DNA of 64,000 nt from a beta proteobacterium AAP65 (GTDB lineage: Bacteria; Pseudomonadota; Gammaproteobacteria; Burkholderiales; Burkholderiaceae_C): positions 1 through 64,000 of the forward strand of contig LJHW01000012.1 in NCBI GenBank assembly GCA_001295865.1, given 5' to 3'. How positions within the stretch are numbered: position 1 is the first letter of the stretch; each line of letters starts with the position of its first letter. This document shows positions 25,185 to 39,962 of the stretch, piece by piece. A model generated the notes under the pieces. It saw nothing but the letters and a program-made list of their open reading frames with translations. It had not been told where the DNA came from and searched no databases. The translations under genes and the position numbers were made by a program.

Positions 25185-26492
25185 TCAACCCGGGGTGGCG
25201 ATGGCGCGCGAGCGCGCCACCTCGCCCTGGCGGAACTTGGTGTGGCTGGCCTCGACCTTGCCGAGGTCGTACAGGTAGTTGACCATCATGCCGAAACTCT
25301 GGCGCAGCCCGTGGGCGCTGAGGTTGCCGCGCGGGTTCAGGCGCTCCAGCCGCGCGCCGTTGTCGAGGTGGAAACGCGCCACAGCGTCGCCGCCCGGGTG
25401 CGGCGACAGCAGCGTGAGGTAGGCCCCGCACAGCAGCTGCAGCGCGGCGTTGCCGTCGTGGCCCAGCAGCTCGTGCACATGCGCGCCCTGCAGCGCGCCG
25501 AGGTCGCCTTCGCAGCGCTGGCGCAGCAGCGTGCGCGCGTTCTCCAGCTCGGCCACGGCGGCCTTCTTTGCGCCGGGCAGCGCGGCGAAATCGGGATCAC
25601 CCAGCAGCCAGGCCGCAAAGCCGGGGATGGGCGAGAGCGTGCAGAAGGTCTTCAGCCGCGGCAGTTCACGCTGCAGTTGCGTGGCCACGGTCTTGATGAG
25701 GAAGTTGCCCAGGCTCACGCCGCGCAGCCCCGGTTCGCAGTTGCTGATGCTGTAGAAAGCCGCCACGCGGAAACGGTCGGGCGGCAGCGGCGTGCTGCCC
25801 TTGTCGATGAGCGGCGCGATCGCGCCCGGCATCTCGGGCAGCAGCGCCACCTCCACGAAGATCAGCGGCTCGTCGGGCAGCTGCGGGTGGAAAAACGCGA
25901 AGCAGCGGCGGTCGGGCTGCAGGCGGCGGCGCAGGTCGTCCCAGCCGTCGATGGCGTGCACGGCCTCGTGCAGGATGATCTTCTCCAGCAGCTGCGCGGG
26001 CGAGTTCCAGTCCACGCGTTTCATGCGCAGGAAGCCGGGGTTGAACCAGCTCGTCAGCAGGTGCAGCAGGTCGGCCTCGATGGCGGCCAGCTCGGGCCGC
26101 GCGCGCAGCCGGCGCATCAGCGCGCGGCGCAGGCGCAGCACGGCCGAGGTGCCGCCGGGCATGCGGTTCAGGCGGCGGAAAAGCTCTTGCCGCGGCGGTT
26201 CGGCCAGCTGTGTCAGCGGTGCCAGCGTGGCCGCGCCCGGGGCCGCGGCGTAGGCCTGCGCGGCCTGCAGCACCGCCTGCGGGTCGGGGCTGAGGTCGTT
26301 GGCGAGGTAATCGAAGAAGCCGTCGAGGTCTTCGTCGTCCAGCGTTTCCAGGCGGTCGATGAGGTCCACCGCCACGGCCTGACCGCCGAGCTCGCCTTTC
26401 TCGGACAAGAGGCGCTTGCAGTCCAGCGTCATGCGGCGCACGGCGCGGGCCTTGCGCTGGCGCGCGGCGGCGTGGCGGATGTCTTCGAGCAT
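25185..26492 (-). CDS. matA: Malonyl-CoA decarboxylase
   Basis: A 435-residue enzyme that releases CO2 from malonyl-CoA to give acetyl-CoA. The family features are plain: an N-terminal helical bundle (KRLLSEKGELGGQAVAVDLI) and the catalytic GNAT-like domain with ILHEAVHAIDGWDDLRRRL, RRCFAFFHPQLPDEPLIFVE, FYSISNCEPGLRGVSLGNFL and the C-terminal HLDNGARLERLNPRGN. Ser and His of the active site lie in these segments. It is first of the matA-bug-matB transcript and follows the regulator by 22 bases. Confidence 0.94.
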   Translation of the reverse strand: MLEDIRHAAARQRKARAVRRMTLDCKRLLSEKGELGGQAVAVDLIDRLETLDDEDLDGFFDYLANDLSPDPQAVLQAAQAYAAAPGAATLAPLTQLAEPPRQELFRRLNRMPGGTSAVLRLRRALMRRLRARPELAAIEADLLHLLTSWFNPGFLRMKRVDWNSPAQLLEKIILHEAVHAIDGWDDLRRRLQPDRRCFAFFHPQLPDEPLIFVEVALLPEMPGAIAPLIDKGSTPLPPDRFRVAAFYSISNCEPGLRGVSLGNFLIKTVATQLQRELPRLKTFCTLSPIPGFAAWLLGDPDFAALPGAKKAAVAELENARTLLRQRCEGDLGALQGAHVHELLGHDGNAALQLLCGAYLTLLSPHPGGDAVARFHLDNGARLERLNPRGNLSAHGLRQSFGMMVNYLYDLGKVEASHTKFRQGEVARSRAIATPG

Positions 26493-26514
26493 GGGGCCTC
26501 CTGGTGGGCTGCGT

Positions 26515-27219
26515 TCAGGGGGTGCGGCCGCTGGCGCCCGCGCGGCCCTGGCGACTGCGCAGTTTTTTCAGCGCCACCAGCTGCGCCATCAGGTGGTCGT
26601 GCATCGCGCGTTCGGCGCGCGCGGCGTCGCGCTGCGTGAATGCGTCGATGAGCACGCGGTGTTCGTTGATCGAGGCCTCGATGCGCCCCGGCAGCGCCAG
26701 CTGGCGCCCGCGCATCAGGCGCATGAAGCGGCGCAGGTCACTCGTCACGCGGTCGAGCCAGCGGTTGGCTGCCAGGCCCTGCACGCAGCTGTGGAAGGCG
26801 TGGTTGGCCTGGTAGTAGCCGCCGATGTCCTGCGCCGCGGCATGGCGTTCCAGCGTTTCGTGCAGGTGCTGCAGCGTGCGCAGTTCGTCGTCGCTCGCCT
26901 TGCTGGCGGCCTCGAAGGCGCAGCGGCCTTCCAGCAATGCCATCACCGGGAAGAGCGCATCGGCGTCGGCATCGGTGAGCTCGATGACGCGGCAGCCGCG
27001 GTGCGGCACCAGCTCCACCAGGCCCTCGGCGGCCAGCACCTTCAGCGCCTCACGCAGGGGCGTGCGGCTGACTTGCCAGACCGCGGCCAGGGCCTTTTCG
27101 TCGATGAAGGCGCCAGGCTGCAGTTCACCGTCGAAGACCATGCTGCGCAAGCGCGCGGCCACGCCGTCGTGCAAGGAGGTGCCGCGCAGGGGGATGGGGT
27201 CGACCATGGCGAGGAGCAT
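26515..27219 (-). CDS. GntR/FCD-family regulator of the malonate operon
   Basis: A 234-residue regulator with an N-terminal winged helix (LRSMVFDGELQPGAFIDEKAL then VSRTPLREALKVLAAEGLVE) and an all-helical FCD ligand domain whose metal-binding residues are visible (D-x3-N in NHAFHSCV, His in INEHRVLIDAF and AMHDHL). It leads the malonate genes and so is likely a MatR-like repressor or activator that responds to malonate or malonyl-CoA. An internal Met at 27207 is an equally possible start; neither has a good ribosome site. The GTAATTAC palindrome just upstream could be its operator. Confidence 0.87.
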   Translation of the reverse strand: MLLAMVDPIPLRGTSLHDGVAARLRSMVFDGELQPGAFIDEKALAAVWQVSRTPLREALKVLAAEGLVELVPHRGCRVIELTDADADALFPVMALLEGRCAFEAASKASDDELRTLQHLHETLERHAAAQDIGGYYQANHAFHSCVQGLAANRWLDRVTSDLRRFMRLMRGRQLALPGRIEASINEHRVLIDAFTQRDAARAERAMHDHLMAQLVALKKLRSRQGRAGASGRTP

Positions 27220-27225
27220 AAGTCT

Positions 27226-27233
27226 GTAATTAC
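27226..27233. promoter_or_regulatory. GTAATTAC palindrome, possible operator of the malonate regulator
   Basis: An AT-rich palindrome (within TGTAATTACG) seven bases upstream of the GntR ATG in otherwise GC-rich DNA. FCD-type GntR proteins usually bind short AT-core palindromes near their own promoter. The function is inferred from position only. Confidence 0.4.
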
Positions 27234-27423
27234 GGCATCACAAGCGCGGGTTTGCCCGCCCGCCCGCCCGTCGGGCCGGCGCGCGGGTGCGCAGCGGCGC
27301 AGGTGCGAAGCTGCAGGCCGCGGCTTTCCTGCAAATGGGCGAAGCCGCGTGCCCGGGCCCTGTGCCGGCGCAGCCCGGCGGCACCAGAATGTCGGCCATC
27401 GCCGCTACCGACCCAGCCCCGCC

Positions 27424-28050
27424 ATGAAGACCCTGACTTCGCGCCCGGTGCACCGCCCGGCCCCCTTCGTGAAGACGGCGGCGCTGCTGGCGCTGCTGGG
27501 CCTGCTCTCGGCCTGCCAGCAGACCCCGGTGCTCGGCACGCCCAAGCCCGTGAACCCGCGCCTGGGCGGCATGAACCCGGGCGAGACCTACACCGTCGTC
27601 GACTGCCCGAACATCAGCGGCACCACCTGCACGATCAACGTGGTGGCGACGGCTCCCACCGACGGGAGCAACCAGTGCCAGGTGACGCTGGACTCCGCCG
27701 TCTCGCTGCCCAGGACGATGGCCACGCTGGTTTGGAAGTTGACGGCCAGCGACGCCACGCATGAGTACCGCTTCCGCAGCGCCGTTTTTCCTGAGCCGCC
27801 TGGTTACGGCGTGCGGCTGATCGACAACCTGATGTACGTGCCACCGCCGGCCAGCGGGGCCTCCAGCCCGATGCAGCCCATCTGGGTGCAGCAGGTGCAG
27901 AACCCCGACGAGGTGCTGTTCTCACGCATCCAGCGCGACTGGCCGCCGCGCATCTCGGCCTACGACGTTTACCTCGAATACCGGGTCAAGGGCGCGCGCG
28001 ATTGGACGAAGTGCAACACCTACGATCCGGTGGTCATCAATCGCGAATGA
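27424..28050 (+). CDS. Hypothetical lipoprotein
   Basis: A 208-residue protein with a lipoprotein signal: basic start, hydrophobic [11 protein letters not shown] and lipobox LSAC (Cys about 32). After the anchor there is a Pro-rich linker and a beta-rich domain with paired cysteines ([23 protein letters not shown]). No known domain recognised. It is probably periplasm-facing or outer-membrane-anchored. Its last 14 bases overlap the end of the convergent cyclase-STAND gene. Confidence 0.7.
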   Translation: MKTLTSRPVHRPAPFVKTAALLALLGLLSACQQTPVLGTPKPVNPRLGGMNPGETYTVVDCPNISGTTCTINVVATAPTDGSNQCQVTLDSAVSLPRTMATLVWKLTASDATHEYRFRSAVFPEPPGYGVRLIDNLMYVPPPASGASSPMQPIWVQQVQNPDEVLFSRIQRDWPPRISAYDVYLEYRVKGARDWTKCNTYDPVVINRE

Positions 28051-30697
28051 GCTGCATCTGGCTGCCGTCCACCATGGTTTCGGGGGGCAGTGTGTCCAAA
28101 GTGTCCTGGCACTCCTCGGCCAGCCGCCAGTCGTTGGCCTCACGGGCCAGCGACTGCGCCTCCAGCAAAGTGCTGCGCGCCTCGTGCACCTTGCCTGCGG
28201 CGGCCAGCACCTGGCCCAGGTTGCACAGCGCCGGTGGCACGATGCGCGCGTGGCCGATGTCCCGCGCGAGGGCGAGCGAGTCGCGTAGGGCCTGTTCGGC
28301 CAGCGCGGTTTCGTTCTGGCTCAAATACGCCAGCCCGAGGTTGCAGCGGGCGTTGGCCTCCCAGCGTCGGTCGCCTGTTTCACGCACCAGCTGCAAGGCC
28401 TCCTCGTAGGCGGCGCGCGCCTCGGCAAAGCGACCCATGGTGTAGTTGAGGGCGCCCAAGTTGCCCTGCAGCCCGCCCAGCCAACGGCGGTCCCCCGCCT
28501 CGGTGGCAATGCGCAGCGCGCGCATGAAGCGGGCCAGCGCAGTGCTGTGGTCGGCGGCGTTCATCGCCATCGCGCCGAGCTCGTTGAGCGCTTGGCACTG
28601 CAGGCCGGTGTTCTGGAGGCGCAGGCCGATCTCCAGCGCCGTTTGCAGGTGCGCGGTGGCCGCCGCTGTGTCGCCGGCGGCCGACATCAGGTCGCCCAGC
28701 GCCGCGTGCAGGCGGCCACCCACCAGCTCGCGGCCGGGGTCGGGGTGCGCGTCCAGCGCCGCCATGATCACCGTGCGCGCTTCGGCGGCCCGCCCGCTGC
28801 CCACCAGGGCGGAGCCCTCCACCCAGCCGACGGCTGCGGCCTCGTGCGGGCTCAGTGCCAGCCCTGCACGCACCTCCTGCGCCAGATCCACCGCCGCGCG
28901 CAGCGGCCCGGTCAGGCGCAGCACCAGCCAGACCAGGCCCAGGCTGGCGGCGGCGGTGGCGGCGTCGTTGCCGGCCACCGCATGGCGGCAGGCCTGCACG
29001 AGGTTGTCGAGCTCCACGCCGCCGCGGGCGATGGCGCTGCGTTCGTCCAGCGCCGCGTAATAGCGGGCATGGCGTGCACGCACCGCCGCCTGTTCGGCCG
29101 CCGGCAGGTGCGTCAAGGCGAACGCCTGGACCGCGCGCAGCAGCCCGAAGCGTGTGCCCGGCAGCCGGCGCAGCAGCGATTTGTCGCCCAGGGCCTGCAG
29201 CAGGTCGACGAGCCAGGGTGCTTCGGGCAGCTCGTCCAGCCGCACCACGGCTTCGGCGGCCGGCCAGTCGAAACCGCCCTCGAAGACCGCCAGCTGCGCC
29301 AGCGTGCGGCGCTCGGCTTCGCTCATCAGCTCCCAAGACCACTGCAGCGCGTTCTGCAGCGTGGCCTGGCGGTCTTGCCGGCCGGCGCCGCCCTGCACCG
29401 CCAGCAGGCGGAAGCGGTCGCCCATGCGCGCCAGCAGCTGTGCCGGCGCCATCACGCGCACACGCGGCGCGGCCAGCTCGATGGCCAGCGGCAGCCCGTC
29501 CAGCAGTTCCACCAGCTGGCGCACGGCGCGGTCGGATTCGGCGTCGCGCTGGTAGCCGGCCAGCGCCGCCTGGGCACGTTCGTGGAAGAGTTCGGCGGCT
29601 TCGTCGGGGCCCAGCGCGTCCAGCGCCAGCGTGTGTTCGCCGCGCAGGCCCAGCACCTCGCGCGAGGTGGCCACAAAACGCGCCTGCGGCGCCATGTCGA
29701 GCCAGCGGCCCACGGTCTCGGCCGCGTGGCGCGTGACCTGCTCGAAGTTGTCGAGGATGAGCAGGCAGCGCTCGCGCCCGGCGATCGCGCGGCCGAGCTG
29801 GGCGGCCGGGTCGGCACCCAGCGGCACGTCCAGCGCCACGGCCACGGCCTGCAGCACGCTGTCGACGTTGCGCGCCTGCGCCAGATCGCAGAACCACACG
29901 CCGCCGGGGAAGCTGCCTCGCCAGGCCCAGGCATGGCGCAGCGCCAGCCGGGTTTTGCCCATGCCGCCGGTGCCGTGCAAGGTGACCAGGCGCGCACCGG
30001 CCTCGCGGCCGTCGAGCAGCGCGGCCAGCGCGCGAAGGTCGGCCTGGCGGCCGACAAAACGGTCGCGTTCGGCCGGCAGGTTGTGCGGCACCTGGTCGCC
30101 GCTCATCCACTGGCCGCGGTGCCACACCACACGCTGTGATTTTTCGGCGTCGGGTGGCGGCAGCCAGGGTGCGCTGTCGTCGCCCACCTCGTGCACTTCC
30201 AGCGGCTCGGGCAGGCCCTTCATGCGCCAGTGGCCGTGGCTCAGCGTGCGCCAGCCCGCAACCTGCAGCTGCGCGGCGGCGGCGGCGCTGGTGAGGGTCT
30301 GGCCGCCGCGGGCCAGCGCCATCAGGCGTGCGCCCACGGCTTTGCCGATGCCGAAGGCCTCCACCGGCTTGGCGCCCAGGGCCACGTCTTCGGGGCCGTT
30401 GTGGCGCACGTCCAGCGGCCCGGTGTGCAGGCCGGCGCGGGCCTGCAGCGGCTCGGGCAGGGCAGCCAGCAGGCGGTGGTAGGCGGTGGCGAAACCGGCG
30501 GCGTCGGTGGGGCTGTCGAAGAGCACGACGAAGCCGTCGCTGCGGTCGACCTCGTGCCCGCGCCAGGCCAGCAGCAGGTCGCGCGAGCCGCGGTCGTGCT
30601 GCGCCCAGAGCGTGGACATCGCGGCATCGCCCAGCCGTGCGTTGACGGCCGTGCTGTCGACGATGTCGGTGAACAGCAGCGTGAGGTCCTGGGCCAT
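28037..30697 (-). CDS. Class III cyclase-like / STAND ATPase / TPR protein
   Basis: An 886-residue cytoplasmic protein. The N-terminal cyclase homology domain has both metal aspartates ([14 protein letters not shown] and [13 protein letters not shown]). Where active enzymes have N-x3-R for the transition state, this one reads AVGARL, so the Asn is replaced and activity is doubtful. A STAND ATPase follows: Walker [19 protein letters not shown] near residue 240, Walker [11 protein letters not shown] near 310, then [14 protein letters not shown]. The C-terminal third is TPR-like repeats ([20 protein letters not shown] and others). Such proteins are signal-responsive switches, often regulators. 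The start at 30697 is the Met opening the cyclase domain. It diverges from the UvrA gene by 151 bases. Confidence 0.87.
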   Translation of the reverse strand: MAQDLTLLFTDIVDSTAVNARLGDAAMSTLWAQHDRGSRDLLLAWRGHEVDRSDGFVVLFDSPTDAAGFATAYHRLLAALPEPLQARAGLHTGPLDVRHNGPEDVALGAKPVEAFGIGKAVGARLMALARGGQTLTSAAAAAQLQVAGWRTLSHGHWRMKGLPEPLEVHEVGDDSAPWLPPPDAEKSQRVVWHRGQWMSGDQVPHNLPAERDRFVGRQADLRALAALLDGREAGARLVTLHGTGGMGKTRLALRHAWAWRGSFPGGVWFCDLAQARNVDSVLQAVAVALDVPLGADPAAQLGRAIAGRERCLLILDNFEQVTRHAAETVGRWLDMAPQARFVATSREVLGLRGEHTLALDALGPDEAAELFHERAQAALAGYQRDAESDRAVRQLVELLDGLPLAIELAAPRVRVMAPAQLLARMGDRFRLLAVQGGAGRQDRQATLQNALQWSWELMSEAERRTLAQLAVFEGGFDWPAAEAVVRLDELPEAPWLVDLLQALGDKSLLRRLPGTRFGLLRAVQAFALTHLPAAEQAAVRARHARYYAALDERSAIARGGVELDNLVQACRHAVAGNDAATAAASLGLVWLVLRLTGPLRAAVDLAQEVRAGLALSPHEAAAVGWVEGSALVGSGRAAEARTVIMAALDAHPDPGRELVGGRLHAALGDLMSAAGDTAAATAHLQTALEIGLRLQNTGLQCQALNELGAMAMNAADHSTALARFMRALRIATEAGDRRWLGGLQGNLGALNYTMGRFAEARAAYEEALQLVRETGDRRWEANARCNLGLAYLSQNETALAEQALRDSLALARDIGHARIVPPALCNLGQVLAAAGKVHEARSTLLEAQSLAREANDWRLAEECQDTLDTLPPETMVDGSQMQLIRD

Positions 30698-30721
30698 GGC
30701 GGGGCGGACTGTAGCCCAGCG

Positions 30722-30747
30722 CACACAAGGGCCGGCGCCCGTGTGTG
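30722..30747. repeat. Inverted repeat between the cyclase-STAND gene and uvrA
   Basis: CACACAAGGGC faces GCCCGTGTGTG across a CGGC spacer, with one mismatch in 11. It lies 25 bases upstream of the cyclase-STAND start and about 100 bases before UvrA, in the shared promoter region. It may be a regulator site or a hairpin in a 5' leader. It does not resemble a LexA box. Confidence 0.45.
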
Positions 30748-30848
30748 GCCCGCTGGCGGCGGAGGCCCTGGAAAGGGCATTCCGGCACGCGCACGGCGGC
30801 GGGCTTCGCTCCCTAGAATCTCCCGCCTTCCCCAGCCCGAAGGCCTCC

Positions 30849-36506
<5,658 letters not shown>

Positions 36507-36515
36507 GCGCCCATG

Positions 36516-36542
36516 AAAAACGCCGCCCGAAGGCGGCGTTTT
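36516..36542. terminator. Bidirectional terminator between uvrA and a PEP-CTERM gene
   Basis: AACGCCGCC and GGCGGCGTT form a perfect nine-pair stem with a CGAA loop, flanked by A5 and T4. It serves convergent transcripts. An almost identical hairpin recurs at 37487. Confidence 0.85.
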
Positions 36543-36560
36543 CAGCGTTGCAGCGCAGCT

Positions 36561-37346
36561 TCAGGCGCGGCGGCGGCGGCTGGCGGCACCGGCGGCCAGC
36601 AGGCCCATGCCGGCCAGCAGCACGCTGGCGGGTTCAGGCACGGCCGAGACGCTCAGGTTGTCGACGCGCACGGTCAGGTTGTCGCTGAGGTTGGCGGTGC
36701 GGAAGCCGATGGTGTTGAAGGAACTCAGGCTGGACAGGCCCGTGGCCACGGCGTCAGCGCCCGTGAAGCTTTCCATTTCGCCGCCGGTGGGGTTCACCCA
36801 CACCGAGAACTTGTTGTAGACCGTCGCGCTGCCGGTCTTTTGCAGCAGACCGAAGATGGTGTACTCGATGTTCGGCGTGATGGGGGACGTGAAGCTGCCC
36901 GCCGTGCCCGTGGTGCGCACGAAAACATCCAGGCCGCCGCTGCAGTTGGTGCCGCAGTTGCCCTTCAGGCCGATGTTGGGCACGTCGAGGTGGTCGGAGG
37001 TCGATTCGTTGTCGAACCACAGGCCCAGGAAGTCGTTGTTCTGCGGTGCGCCCGACACGGACAGCGTGAACTTGACGACGATGTCGGACGTCTGCGTGCC
37101 CAGGCTGCGGTAGGCGGCGTTGTTGTTGTTGCCGGCGAAGACCAGGCCGCTGCCGTTGACGCTGGGCGCACCGCCTTTGGAGCCCCAGGCGCTGGTCCAG
37201 CCGCTGCCGCCGATCTGGCCTGCCAGTGCGCCGTTGGCATAGCCGAAAGCGTCGGCAGCCACGGTGACGGTGCCGGCTTGTGCCGTCGCGGCGAAAGCCA
37301 GGGTGCTGGCAGCGATGAGATGGCGGAGGCGTTGTGCTTGGCGCAT
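36561..37346 (-). CDS. PEP-CTERM sorted extracellular protein
   Basis: A 261-residue secreted protein with signal peptide (HLIAASTLAFAATAQAG), a beta-sandwich-like Gly/Ser/Asn-rich body with one close cysteine pair (GNCGTNCSGG), and a C-terminal sorting signal: VPEPASV, a hydrophobic helix LLAGMGLLAAGAA and the basic end SRRRRA. PEP-CTERM proteins are processed by exosortase and exported with exopolysaccharide in biofilm-forming betaproteobacteria. No exosortase gene is in this window. The body resembles lectin/laminin-type jelly rolls, but binding is unproven. Confidence 0.88.
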   Translation of the reverse strand: MRQAQRLRHLIAASTLAFAATAQAGTVTVAADAFGYANGALAGQIGGSGWTSAWGSKGGAPSVNGSGLVFAGNNNNAAYRSLGTQTSDIVVKFTLSVSGAPQNNDFLGLWFDNESTSDHLDVPNIGLKGNCGTNCSGGLDVFVRTTGTAGSFTSPITPNIEYTIFGLLQKTGSATVYNKFSVWVNPTGGEMESFTGADAVATGLSSLSSFNTIGFRTANLSDNLTVRVDNLSVSAVPEPASVLLAGMGLLAAGAASRRRRA

Positions 37347-37486
37347 GAGAGTTGCTCAGGTTGGTCTGCCCCATCTTTAGCGATATGCGTGCCAAGGGCT
37401 GCCGGTGCTGTGCGCTCAGGCACTTGCAAGACAAAGCGTGAATATGCCCAGCCGGGCTGTAAAAGCTACCGACGACGGCACCATGC

Positions 37487-37510
37487 AAAACGCCGCCCGA
37501 GGGCGGCGTT
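37487..37510 (-). terminator. Terminator of the second PEP-CTERM gene
   Basis: A nine-pair AACGCCGCC/GGCGGCGTT stem with a CGAG loop; on the minus strand it is followed by TTTT. It lies 23 bases after the stop of the leftward gene. It differs from the hairpin at 36516 by one loop base. Confidence 0.75.
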
Positions 37511-37533
37511 GCTGCTGCAGGTGCGGCCGCGCT

Positions 37534-38178
37534 TCAACGGCTCTGGCGCCGCCGCCAGGCCAGCAGGCCAGCCAGGCCCAGCGCCATGGTGGCGTAGGTG
37601 GCGGGCTCGGGCACCGGCGCGAAGCTGATGTTGTCCACCGCCACGTAATCGAAGTAGTTCCCGGGCCGCACCGCCACGCTGGTGATGCTGCTGGCCGCAA
37701 AGCTCAGCGTGATCTGACCCGTGGCCGTGCCCGAGACCGAGCCCAGCAGCGTGCTGCCGTCGTAGGCCCAGATGGTGACGTCGGCGAACTCGGTGACGCC
37801 GCCGAAGTCGGCGCTGAACGAGGTGATGGGGGTGCTGAAGCTCACCAGGAAGCTCGCGTCGCCATCTTCGGTGAGCCAGCCGCTGTAGCTGCGCAGCACC
37901 ATGCCGTTGACGAGTTCGGGCGTGCCCAGGCCGCCGACATCGGGGCCGGTGCTGTCGGCGATCAGCATGTGCGTGTTGGTGGCCCAGGGCTCACCGCTGG
38001 CCGAACTGCCGGGGCCGCTGAAGGCGTTGGGCGAGAAGGTGATGCCCAGGCTGGCGTACTGCGTGGACAGCGTGGCGCCAGCCACCAGGTCGTTGAAGGT
38101 GATGGTTTCGGCCTGGGCCGAGGCGCCCGCCAGGGCCAGCCCGAGGGCGGCGAGGGGCAAACGGAGCGAACTGTGCAT
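37534..38178 (-). CDS. PEP-CTERM sorted protein, second copy type
   Basis: A 214-residue secreted protein: signal peptide LPLAALGLALAGASAQAE, a beta-rich domain beginning TITFNDLVAGATLSTQYASLG (a pattern seen in many PEP-CTERM proteins), then VPEPATYATMALGLAGLLAWRRRQSR in part as sorting tail. The Met at 38178 is preferred because AAGGA lies eight bases upstream; the Met two codons earlier would sit on the ribosome site. It is not closely similar in its body to the neighbouring PEP-CTERM protein, so this is not a recent duplication. Confidence 0.87.
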   Translation of the reverse strand: MHSSLRLPLAALGLALAGASAQAETITFNDLVAGATLSTQYASLGITFSPNAFSGPGSSASGEPWATNTHMLIADSTGPDVGGLGTPELVNGMVLRSYSGWLTEDGDASFLVSFSTPITSFSADFGGVTEFADVTIWAYDGSTLLGSVSGTATGQITLSFAASSITSVAVRPGNYFDYVAVDNISFAPVPEPATYATMALGLAGLLAWRRRQSR

Positions 38179-38211
38179 GGCCATCCTTCTCAAGGCGGCA
38201 CTTTGGCGCCG

Positions 38212-38240
38212 CAGCCTCGGCAGGATAGCCGGCGAGGCTG
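38212..38240. repeat. Inverted repeat upstream of the second PEP-CTERM gene
   Basis: CAGCCTCG and CGAGGCTG are separated by 13 bases, starting 34 bases before the start codon of the leftward PEP-CTERM gene. It could be a regulator site or an mRNA leader hairpin. Confidence 0.35.
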
Positions 38241-38258
38241 TGGCGTGGGCCGCATCGC

Positions 38259-38278
38259 GCCCCCGCGGACACGGGGGC
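38259..38278 (-). terminator. GC hairpin after msrQ
   Basis: GCCCCCG pairs with CGGGGGC around six bases just past the msrQ stop. No T-run follows on the minus strand, so termination would be weak or Rho-assisted. Confidence 0.35.
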
Positions 38279-38288
38279 CTGCTGCCGT

Positions 38289-38903
38289 TCAGCGTGCGGT
38301 TTTCGCGGCCGGGCCCCAGCGCCGCCACACCCGCCAGCCCAGCAGCCCGCCCAGCACCGCGGCGTAGACGCCGACCTCGGCCAGGTCGTTTTTGCCGCTG
38401 CGCATCCACAGGAAGTGCAGCACCGCCAGCACGGCCACCGCGTACACCGCGCGGTGCAGGGCCTGCCAGCGTGGCGCGCCCAGAGCCTTGATGGCGCGGT
38501 TGAAGGAGGTCAGCGCCAGCGGCAGCATCAGCAGCAGCGCGGCGCTGCCCACCAGGATGAAGGGGCGTTTGGCGATGTCGGCAATGATGGCGCCCAGGTC
38601 CAGCCCCATGTCCAGCCAGGCGAAAGCGAGGAAGTGCAGCAGCCCGTAGAAGAAGGTGAAGAGGCCCAGCATGCGGCGCAGCCGCGCCAGCGCGTGCCAG
38701 CCCGTCCACTGGCGCAGCGGCGTCACGGCGAGCGTCAGGCACAGCAGGCGCAATGTCCAATCACCGGTGCTGCGGATCAGCGTTTCGGCGGGATTGGCGC
38801 CCAGCGTGTCGGCGAAGACGCCCCACACCAACAGGCCCAGCGGCGCCAGCGCCAGCGCGAAGACCAGCGGCTTGGCCGCCGGCTTCAGCAGCAGGCGGTT
38901 CAC
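38289..38903 (-). CDS. msrQ: Haem-binding membrane subunit MsrQ
   Basis: A 204-residue six-span membrane protein of the ferric-reductase-like family that passes electrons from the quinone pool to MsrP. Haem-ligand histidines are visible in GLLHFLAFAWLD and LHRAVYAVAVLAVLHFLW. It begins with GTG one base after the msrP stop, so the two are translated together. With MsrP it repairs oxidised methionines in periplasmic proteins. Confidence 0.93.
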   Translation of the reverse strand: MNRLLLKPAAKPLVFALALAPLGLLVWGVFADTLGANPAETLIRSTGDWTLRLLCLTLAVTPLRQWTGWHALARLRRMLGLFTFFYGLLHFLAFAWLDMGLDLGAIIADIAKRPFILVGSAALLLMLPLALTSFNRAIKALGAPRWQALHRAVYAVAVLAVLHFLWMRSGKNDLAEVGVYAAVLGGLLGWRVWRRWGPAAKTAR

Positions 38904-38904
38904 C

Positions 38905-39891
38905 TCAGTAGAACTTTTTCAGGTCCATGCCGGCATAGAGCTGGCCCACCTGCGGCTCGTAGCCGTTGAACATCAGCGTGGGGCGCTTCTTCGCAAAGAG
39001 GCCGTCTTCGCCGAGGCGGCGTTCGGTGGCCTGGCTCCAGCGCGGGTGGTCGACCTTCGGGTTGACATTCGAGTAGAAGCCGTACTCGCTGGGGATGGCG
39101 GCTTCCCAGCTGGTGCGCGGCTGTTTCTCGACGAAGCGGATCTTCACGATGCTCTTGCCGCTCTTGAAGCCGTACTTCCAGGGCACCACCAGGCGAACGG
39201 GCGCGCCGTTCTGGTTGGGCAGCACTTCGCCGTAGAGGCCGAAGGCCAGCAGCGTGAGCGGGTGCATGGCTTCGTCCAAACGCAGGCCTTCGACATAGGG
39301 CCAGTCGAGCACGGCCTGGCTCAGGCCGGGCATCTGCGCGCGGTCGGCCAAGGTGATGAACTGCACGAACTTGGCGTTGCCGGTGGGCTCCACTTTTCTG
39401 ATCAGTTCGGCCAGCGACCAACCCACCCAGGGCACCACCATCGACCAGCCCTCCACGCAGCGCAGGCGGTAGATGCGCTCTTCCATGGGCGCGAGCTTGA
39501 GCAGGGTGTCAAGGTCGTAGTTGCCGGGCTTCTTCACCTCGCCCTCCACGGCCACCGTCCAGGGCCGCGGCTTCAAGGTGCCGGCGTACTTGGCGGGGTC
39601 GGCCTTGTCGGTGCCGAACTCGTAGAAATTGTTGTAGCTGCTCACGTCCTTGTAGGGCGTGAGCTTGTCCAGCGCCATCGCGCCCGCCACGGCACTGCGC
39701 GCGCCGGGCAGGGCGGCCAGCTTGCCGGGTCGCGCAGTCTGCGCCTGCGCCGGGCGCCATGCCGGCAGTGCCCCCAGAGCCCCGGCGGCGGCGAGGCCCT
39801 GCAGCAGCTGGCGGCGCTGCTGGTAGACGGCGCGCGGCGTGATCTCCGACGCGATGGGGTGCTGGAAGCCGTGGTCCTTCAGGTAGTGCAT
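38905..39891 (-). CDS. msrP: Periplasmic methionine sulfoxide reductase, catalytic subunit
   Basis: A 328-residue molybdopterin enzyme. A Tat signal ([20 protein letters not shown]) directs folded export. The Moco-binding cysteine lies in [20 protein letters not shown] (about 143). Other family segments are [12 protein letters not shown] and [16 protein letters not shown]. It reduces both sulfoxide diastereomers of protein-bound methionine, protecting periplasmic proteins from hypochlorite. The ATG at 39891 follows GGAGCAG. It is the first gene of msrPQ. Confidence 0.94.
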   Translation of the reverse strand: MHYLKDHGFQHPIASEITPRAVYQQRRQLLQGLAAAGALGALPAWRPAQAQTARPGKLAALPGARSAVAGAMALDKLTPYKDVSSYNNFYEFGTDKADPAKYAGTLKPRPWTVAVEGEVKKPGNYDLDTLLKLAPMEERIYRLRCVEGWSMVVPWVGWSLAELIRKVEPTGNAKFVQFITLADRAQMPGLSQAVLDWPYVEGLRLDEAMHPLTLLAFGLYGEVLPNQNGAPVRLVVPWKYGFKSGKSIVKIRFVEKQPRTSWEAAIPSEYGFYSNVNPKVDHPRWSQATERRLGEDGLFAKKRPTLMFNGYEPQVGQLYAGMDLKKFY

Positions 39892-39962
39892 GTCTGCTCC
39901 GGGGGGTGTGCATGTCGGTCGGTGCCGCCGTCTGCACCTTACATCGCTCACGCGGCTGCAAT

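Noticed and set aside
27252..27276. Tandem CCCG units as a candidate repeat array
   Set aside because: Only about four short units in a very GC-rich spacer; too small to call a functional repeat.
30722..30747. LexA box for the UvrA gene
   Set aside because: The inverted repeat is GC-rich with CACACAAGGGC arms and lacks the CTGT-N8-ACAG pattern.
30486..30848. Longer UvrA start upstream
   Set aside because: The added residues overlap the cyclase-STAND gene in antisense and precede the conserved UvrA N-terminus; Met 30849 fits the family.
37487..38178. Recent duplication of the PEP-CTERM genes
   Set aside because: The two proteins share only the signal peptide and sorting-tail style; their central domains do not align by eye.
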